Source: Flavobacteriales bacterium UBA2426 (GTDB taxonomy: Bacteria; Bacteroidota; Bacteroidia; Flavobacteriales_F; PHOS-HE28). From it: DNA of 10,354 nt. Below are positions 6,953 through 10,354 of this stretch, piece by piece (position 1 is the stretch's first letter; every line of letters begins with the position of its first letter). The stretch is taken from positions 296 through 10,649 of the forward strand of contig DDRC01000173.1 in assembly GCA_002342985.1 (NCBI GenBank), given 5' to 3'. The position numbers and the translations under genes were made by a program. The notes under the pieces were generated by a model. That model saw only the letters and a list, made by a program, of their open reading frames with translations, did not search any database and was not told the DNA's origin.

Positions 6953-7636
6953 CTAGCGACCGGCGTTGAAGAGGAAGTGGTTCGGGCTGGCCAACCCGTT
7001 GCGCACCGCATAGAGCACGATGGCAGCCGTGCTGTTCACGCCCAGCTTCTGCATGATGTTCCTGCGGTGCGTGGTGATCGTATGCGCACTGAGGTGAAGG
7101 CGTTCGGCGATGCGTGTATAGGAGTTGCCCTCTGCAATGAGCCCGATGATCTCGCATTCCCGGTCGCTGAGGATGACCGGAGCGCACGAGAGCGGCTCCT
7201 CGGCGAAGCGGGCCGCATCATGGCCTGCGCGGCGCAGGGTCTCCAGCACCTTGCCGCAGAAGAACCGCTGCCCCTTCGCCGCAGTGGAGACGGCGTCGAT
7301 GATCTCCTTGAGGTCGCAGTCCTTCTTCACGTAGCTGGTGGCCCCGGCCCTCACGGCATTCATGATCGCCAAGGAGGAGGGCGCGTGCGAGATGGCCACG
7401 AACCGTGCGCGGGGCGCGCGCTTGAGGCCCTCCCGGATATCCCGGGCCGCGAAGCCGTCCGAGGTATGGTCGATCAGCACCACGTCCGGGCGATGCCGGA
7501 CCAGCAGCGCCTGAAGTGAGATACCGTCCCGCGCGCTGCCCGCGACCTCCACACCGGGCACGGCTTCGAAGACCGCGCGCAGGGCCAGCAGGGCCAACTC
7601 GCCATGGTCGGCCAAGAGGAGCTTGATGGACGCCAT
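6953..7636 (-). CDS. NarL/LuxR-type response regulator
   Basis: This 227-residue two-component regulator has an N-terminal receiver (about 4-120) and a C-terminal LuxR-type helix-turn-helix (about 155-215). The receiver has Asp56 as phosphoacceptor (VVLIDH), Ser83 in the switch position, and Tyr102 and Lys104 in SYVKKD. The acidic pocket is altered: the usual Asp-Asp-His reads Ala9-Asp10-His11, so only one of the two metal-binding acids is visible. The output domain is typical, with LSDRECEIIGLIAEG, the recognition-helix region LSAHTITTHRRNIMQKLG, and NSTAAIVLYAVRNGL. No histidine kinase is encoded nearby, so the sensor is unknown and the regulator is an orphan as far as this window shows. 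The start codon follows an A/T-rich leader, typical for Bacteroidota. The targets cannot be told from sequence, though the adjoining kinase gene is an obvious candidate. Confidence 0.93.
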   Translation of the reverse strand: MASIKLLLADHGELALLALRAVFEAVPGVEVAGSARDGISLQALLVRHRPDVVLIDHTSDGFAARDIREGLKRAPRARFVAISHAPSSLAIMNAVRAGATSYVKKDCDLKEIIDAVSTAAKGQRFFCGKVLETLRRAGHDAARFAEEPLSCAPVILSDRECEIIGLIAEGNSYTRIAERLHLSAHTITTHRRNIMQKLGVNSTAAIVLYAVRNGLASPNHFLFNAGR

Positions 7637-7663
7637 TATTTAGACCGATTCCAGATAGACCGC

Positions 7664-7685
7664 GAAAATAGGGGCACAAGCCCCT
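7664..7685 (-). terminator. Terminator-like hairpin after rnz
   Basis: Bases 7670-7685 form a perfect 6-bp stem (AGGGGC/GCCCCT) with a 4-base loop. Read on the minus strand it is followed by ATTTTC, a short U-tract. It lies 17 bases past the rnz stop codon and about 28 bases before the response-regulator start. This fits an intrinsic terminator separating the two genes, although the U-tract is short. The same U-tract region reads TATTTTCG, one mismatch from a -7 box, so it might double as a promoter element for the regulator; that is weak. Confidence 0.5.
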
Positions 7686-7701
7686 CGACCGCGCACATGT
7701 T

Positions 7702-8634
7702 CTACACGGCCGATCGTTCGATCACCGGATAGCCCCGCCCCTCCTCGCTCAGCTCGGTGTTGGGGAATATGGGCAGGGCCTCGGCCAGGAGCTCAGCGGC
7801 GCTCTTGTAGCGCGAGCTGAAATGGCCGAGCAGCAGGCGCCCGGCTCCGGCATCGAGGGCCATGCGCGCAGCCTCTGCGGCCGTGGAGTGCATGGTCTCC
7901 CGCGCGCGCCTGGCCATCTGGCTGGTGAACGTGGCCTCGTGGTAGAGCAGGTCAACGCCGTGGATGAAGGGCAAGAGCTCCGGGGCGAAGGCGGTATCGG
8001 AGCAATAGGCATAGCGCCTCGGCGGCGGCGGGGCATGGGTCAGCGCTGAATTCGGCAGTACGGTGCCATCCGGCAGCTGCAGGTCCTCGCCGGCCTTCAC
8101 GCGCGCACGCATGAAGGTCGGAACAGACCGGAGGGCTTCCGGCCGCAGGGAGCGGAGCGCGGGCGTCTCCTCGAAGACGAAGCCCGTGCAGGGAATCCGA
8201 TGCCGCAAAGCCAGCAGCGACACCTTCACGCGGGCATCTTGCCAGGCCACGGCGCCCGAAAGGGGTTCAATGGCATGGAACTCCAAGGGGTAGCGCAGGT
8301 AGGTCTGCGATGCCCGCAGCTGGACATCGATGATGCCGCGGAGCTCCGCTGGGCCGTGCACGTGCAATCGCGCGGTTCGCCCCATCAGGTGCATGGAGCT
8401 GATGAGCCCCATGAGGCCCAGGTAATGATCGCCGTGCAGGTGGCTGATGAAGACATGGCCGATGCGCATGAAATTGGCGCCGATGGACCGCAGGCGCTCC
8501 TGGGTGCCCTCGCCGCAATCGATGAGGTAGGGCTCTTCATGCACGATGAGCAGCTGAGCCGACGGATGCCTGCCGCGCGCCGGCAGTGCAGCACCGGTGC
8601 CAAGCGTGATCAATTCGAACCGTCGATGGCCCAT
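7702..8634 (-). CDS. rnz: Ribonuclease Z (tRNA 3' endonuclease)
   Basis: This 310-residue metallo-beta-lactamase-fold endonuclease cleaves tRNA precursors at the 3' side of the discriminator base so that CCA can be completed. The length is normal for the short bacterial form, which acts as a homodimer. The zinc-site residues are all visible: SHLHGDH (His65, His67, Asp69, His70), His145 in LRHRIP, Asp213 in CSDT and His271 in GHFSSRY. His249 in MHST is the conserved catalytic-region histidine. The segment around 150-190 fits the flexible tRNA-binding arm, though I cannot confirm that from sequence. The N-terminus (FELITLGTGAALP) is family-typical and supports the ATG at 8634. No Shine-Dalgarno is present, and a strong hairpin ends six bases before the start codon. 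The gene lies in the same direction as the STAS and T9SS-cargo genes. Confidence 0.96.
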   Translation of the reverse strand: MGHRRFELITLGTGAALPARGRHPSAQLLIVHEEPYLIDCGEGTQERLRSIGANFMRIGHVFISHLHGDHYLGLMGLISSMHLMGRTARLHVHGPAELRGIIDVQLRASQTYLRYPLEFHAIEPLSGAVAWQDARVKVSLLALRHRIPCTGFVFEETPALRSLRPEALRSVPTFMRARVKAGEDLQLPDGTVLPNSALTHAPPPPRRYAYCSDTAFAPELLPFIHGVDLLYHEATFTSQMARRARETMHSTAAEAARMALDAGAGRLLLGHFSSRYKSAAELLAEALPIFPNTELSEEGRGYPVIERSAV

Positions 8635-8640
8635 GGAAGG

Positions 8641-8666
8641 CGGAAGGCCCCTCGCGGGGCCTTCCG
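8641..8666 (-). promoter_or_regulatory. 11-bp GC-rich hairpin with GNRA loop before rnz
   Basis: An uninterrupted 11-bp inverted repeat (CGGAAGGCCCC / GGGGCCTTCCG) encloses four bases. On the transcribed (minus) strand the loop is GCGA, a GNRA tetraloop, so the RNA hairpin should be very stable. It lies 22 bases after the stop of the T9SS-cargo gene and ends six bases before the rnz ATG. It has no U-tract (CCTTCC follows), so it is not a textbook intrinsic terminator. It could attenuate read-through, protect the upstream mRNA end, or mask ribosome entry at rnz. Confidence 0.6.
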
Positions 8667-8688
8667 GATATTCACTGAAGGGATCGGC

Positions 8689-9450
8689 TCACCGGCTCAC
8701 CATCATTCGTCCCGTGAATGCCTCGCGCCCCGTTTCCACCTTGTAGAGGTACACGCCTTCGGGCATGGCGCCGGCTTCGAAGGGTACACGGTTCAGGCCA
8801 GCCTTAGCCAAGGACCTGAAACTCCAGAGCTCATCGCCGAGCAGGTTGAAGACGCGCACGCGCACCTCGCTGGAGCGATTCAGCTGGAACTCGATGTGCG
8901 TGCGGCCCTGCACCGGATTGGGGACGTTGCGTACGCCCGCCAGGCCCAATGCCGCCAGCTCCGCGGTCCCTGAGAAATCCTCCGTGACGATGATGCGATA
9001 GCCGGTAAAGCTGAGCGGGTAAGGCACCGCCGATCCGAAGAGGGTGAAATAGCCCGTCACATCCAAGGTGAGCGGGAATGTATCAGCCACGGTCGGCGTG
9101 CCGGAGATGAGGCCGCAGCCGAGCACCGATGGCAGGTAGGTGCAGGGCGCCGGGGTCTGGGAGGCACAAGCAACCGACAGGCCATCCGGCAGGCCGGTGA
9201 CGCCCACGAACACCACCGAATCGATCTGCACGGCCGGGAATGTGGGATCGATGTCCTGGGCGTTCAGGGGAACGATCAGGTTGAGGTCCTGGCTATAGGG
9301 CTGGCCCAAGGTGGCCGGCGCAAAATTCTCAAGGGTATCCGGCCATACGCCGAAAACGCTGTCGGCATACAGCGGGTTGGGGGTGCAGGGCTGCGCCAGC
9401 ACTGATGCACTGGCGGCGAGCGCAAGGAAGAGTAGAGCGTTGCGGATCAT
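8689..9450 (-). CDS. Small secreted T9SS cargo protein with Ig-like (He_PIG) domain
   Basis: The 253-residue product has a signal peptide at 1-19 (basic Arg3, hydrophobic core, cleavage predicted after VLA, before Gln20). Residues about 45-155 resemble a He_PIG putative Ig domain: an ATLGQPYSQDL opening, then GLPDGLS, then GLISGTPTVADTFPLTLDVTG. Residues about 172-253 form a type IX secretion type A sorting domain, with VRNVPNPVQG, VRVFNLLG and EGVYLYKVETG and a basic C-terminus. The protein is therefore expected to be exported by Sec, cross the outer membrane by T9SS, and lose the sorting domain when released or anchored. Cysteines 22, 95, 103 and 112 could form disulfides. The ATG at 9450 was chosen because it begins the signal peptide; the frame stays open upstream but would run through the STAS gene. 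It starts 11 bases after that gene's stop, suggesting an operon. No enzymatic motif is visible. Confidence 0.88.
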   Translation of the reverse strand: MIRNALLFLALAASASVLAQPCTPNPLYADSVFGVWPDTLENFAPATLGQPYSQDLNLIVPLNAQDIDPTFPAVQIDSVVFVGVTGLPDGLSVACASQTPAPCTYLPSVLGCGLISGTPTVADTFPLTLDVTGYFTLFGSAVPYPLSFTGYRIIVTEDFSGTAELAALGLAGVRNVPNPVQGRTHIEFQLNRSSEVRVRVFNLLGDELWSFRSLAKAGLNRVPFEAGAMPEGVYLYKVETGREAFTGRMMVSR

Positions 9451-9461
9451 GCGGCGTTGGG

Positions 9462-9836
9462 TTATTGGTCCTTCTTCACGTCCTTCTCGATCTCCTCCAT
9501 GTACAGGAGGTCGACCGCCTCGGCCGCTGTGGGTGTGATGGAGAGCACGCTCTCCAACTGGGAGATCTGGACGAGCTTCATCACCGGCTCCTGCAATCCG
9601 CAGACCACCAAGCTTCCGCCCACGCTCTTGCACAGGCGATTGGCGACGAGCAGGGCGCTCAATCCGGAGGAATCGCAATAGCGGGTGGCCGCCAGGTCGA
9701 TGATCACATTGCGCACGCCCGTCTTGTTGAGGTAAACGAGCTCGCTCTTCAATTCGGGTGCGCAACTGGTATCGAGCTTGTCGGCATTGCTGGTGACGAG
9801 CGTGTACCGCCCTTTGTCCTCGATGGTGAAATTCAT
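9462..9836 (-). CDS. STAS-domain protein, anti-sigma factor antagonist-like
   Basis: This 124-residue single-domain protein resembles SpoIIAA/RsbV anti-anti-sigma factors. In such proteins, phosphorylation of a serine by an HPK-type anti-sigma kinase controls binding to it. The key motif CDSSGLSALL is at 54-63, and Ser56 aligns with the phosphorylated Ser58 of Bacillus SpoIIAA. Other matches are VIIDLAATRY before it and GGSLVVCGLQEPV after it. The end (about 114-124, EEIEKDVKKDQ) is a charged tail. No sigma factor, RsbW-like kinase or PP2C phosphatase is encoded in the window, so its partners are elsewhere. Bacteroidota mostly lack a sigma-B system, so it may act in another partner-switching or scaffold role. 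The ATG at 9836 begins the family-typical first strand (MNFTIEDKG), and a promoter box lies about 17 bases upstream. Confidence 0.92.
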   Translation of the reverse strand: MNFTIEDKGRYTLVTSNADKLDTSCAPELKSELVYLNKTGVRNVIIDLAATRYCDSSGLSALLVANRLCKSVGGSLVVCGLQEPVMKLVQISQLESVLSITPTAAEAVDLLYMEEIEKDVKKDQ

Positions 9837-9852
9837 GGGTATGGCTTCCGGT

Positions 9853-9860
9853 CAAAGATA
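9853..9860 (-). promoter_or_regulatory. Bacteroidota -7 promoter box upstream of the STAS gene
   Basis: Read on the minus strand this is TATCTTTG, an exact match to TAnnTTTG. It is in the 68-base gap between the pyrB stop and the STAS start and would give a short leader of roughly 10 bases. No TTG is visible at the -33 position. It suggests that the STAS, T9SS-cargo and perhaps rnz genes form a transcription unit separate from pyrB. Confidence 0.5.
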
Positions 9861-9904
9861 ATCAGGGTCTCCGACCTTGGAAGCCCGGGCTCTGCCCGCC
9901 AGTT

Positions 9905-10354
9905 TCAAACACCGGCCCGTGGGATTCGCGCGGCCAGCAGGTAGAGCACGGCCATGCGTATGGCGACGCCGTTCTCCACCTGGTCGAGGATGATGCTGTT
10001 GGCATGATCCGCCACCTCGCTGGTCAGCTCGACGCCCCGGTTGATGGGGCCCGGGTGCATGACCACCACCTCCTTCCCGATGCGCTTGTACCGTGCAAGG
10101 TCAAGGCCATAGAGCATGGCGTACTCCCTGAGGCTCGGGAAGTTGGCCAGTCCGTCGCCGCCCTGGCGCTCGAGCTGGATGCGGAGCATGTTCACCGCGT
10201 CGCACCAACGCAGGGCCGTGTCGAGGTCGGCCTCCACCTTCACGCCGAGCGCCGCGATGCCCTTGGGCATGAGGGTCCGTGGGCCGCAGAGCATCACCTC
10301 CGCTCCGAGCTTCTGCAGGCAGAAGATGTTGCTGAGGGCCACGCGCGAGTGCAG
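9905..10354 (-). CDS. pyrB: Aspartate carbamoyltransferase catalytic subunit, C-terminal half
   Basis: The visible 149 residues are the C-terminal, aspartate-binding half of the enzyme that joins carbamoyl phosphate and aspartate to give N-carbamoyl-aspartate, the first committed step of pyrimidine synthesis. The full protein is usually about 305-310 residues, so the start lies beyond the right edge. The frame is open to the last base, beginning LHSRVALSN; the GTG at 10342 is the internal valine of that motif, not a start. Diagnostic signatures are HSRVALSNI, NMLRIQLER (holding the equivalents of E. coli Arg229 and Gln231 in the aspartate site), MHPGPINRGVEL and DQVENGVAIRMAVLYLL near the end. 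The HPGPINRG form separates it from ornithine carbamoyltransferase. The stop is the TGA at 9907-9905. A pyrR or other pyr gene may lie further right, which cannot be seen. Confidence 0.96.
   Translation of the reverse strand: MHSRVALSNIFCLQKLGAEVMLCGPRTLMPKGIAALGVKVEADLDTALRWCDAVNMLRIQLERQGGDGLANFPSLREYAMLYGLDLARYKRIGKEVVVMHPGPINRGVELTSEVADHANSIILDQVENGVAIRMAVLYLLAARIPRAGV

Noticed and set aside
6930..7187. Longer upstream start for the BadF-like kinase.
   Set aside because: The added 86 residues lie wholly over the response-regulator DNA-binding domain in another frame and have no family similarity. The family N-terminal loop begins at the ATG at 6929.
6845..7519. A 224-codon plus-strand open frame antisense to the response regulator and kinase.
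   Set aside because: No domain is recognisable. The opposite strand carries clear receiver, helix-turn-helix and kinase motifs.
3749..7636. The patatin, kinase and response-regulator genes as a defence system of the CBASS type, with patatin as effector.
   Set aside because: There is no cyclic-nucleotide synthase (CD-NTase), Cap2/Cap3 or other defence partner. The kinase is on the opposite strand and looks metabolic, and there are no mobile-element or island signs.
9451..9855. N-terminal extension of the T9SS-cargo frame up to 9855.
   Set aside because: The extra 135 codons overlap the STAS gene in another frame and read as Arg/His-rich nonsense. The signal peptide begins at 9450.
9886..9898. 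Short hairpin (CGGGC/GCCCG, 3-base loop) just after pyrB as a terminator.
   Set aside because: The stem is only 5 bp, the loop is minimal, and there is no U-tract on the minus strand. Such stems are expected by chance in GC-rich DNA.

Overview
The window looks like chromosomal DNA from a GC-rich member of the Bacteroidota, probably a Flavobacteriales-like lineage. Four things support this: a secreted protein with a C-terminal type IX secretion (T9SS) sorting domain, a fused glutamate formimidoyltransferase/cyclodeaminase, near absence of Shine-Dalgarno sequences before start codons, and two exact copies of the Bacteroidota -7 promoter box TAnnTTTG, each just upstream of a gene. GC content is high throughout and I see no base-composition break, insertion sequence, tRNA, rRNA, CRISPR array or phage gene. 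Ten protein genes fill almost the whole window, and no gene-free stretch exceeds about 140 bases.

Left half, plus strand (1-6100): the 3' part of hutI (imidazolonepropionase), an overlapping CPBP-family membrane protease, a full-length bifunctional ftcD with its own promoter box, and a 783-residue membrane protein that joins about seven transmembrane segments to a patatin-like acyl-hydrolase domain. HutI and FtcD carry out the last steps of histidine breakdown: imidazolonepropionate to formiminoglutamate, then to glutamate plus methenyl-tetrahydrofolate and ammonia.

Right half, minus strand (10354 down to 6039): the C-terminal half of pyrB (aspartate carbamoyltransferase, pyrimidine synthesis), a STAS-domain anti-sigma-antagonist-like protein with a promoter box, a small T9SS cargo protein with an Ig-like (He_PIG) domain, rnz (ribonuclease Z, tRNA 3' processing) preceded by a strong 11-bp hairpin, a terminator-like hairpin, a NarL/LuxR-type response regulator, and a BadF/N-acetylglucosamine-kinase-like ATPase. 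The kinase gene meets the patatin gene tail to tail and the two coding regions overlap by 62 bases.

Most of the content is ordinary metabolism and RNA processing. The items most worth a second look are the membrane-fused patatin, its convergent overlap with the kinase, the orphan response regulator/kinase pair, the GNRA-capped hairpin six bases before the rnz start codon, and the membrane protease inserted in the histidine-degradation genes. I did not find a convincing novel defence or mobile system here.
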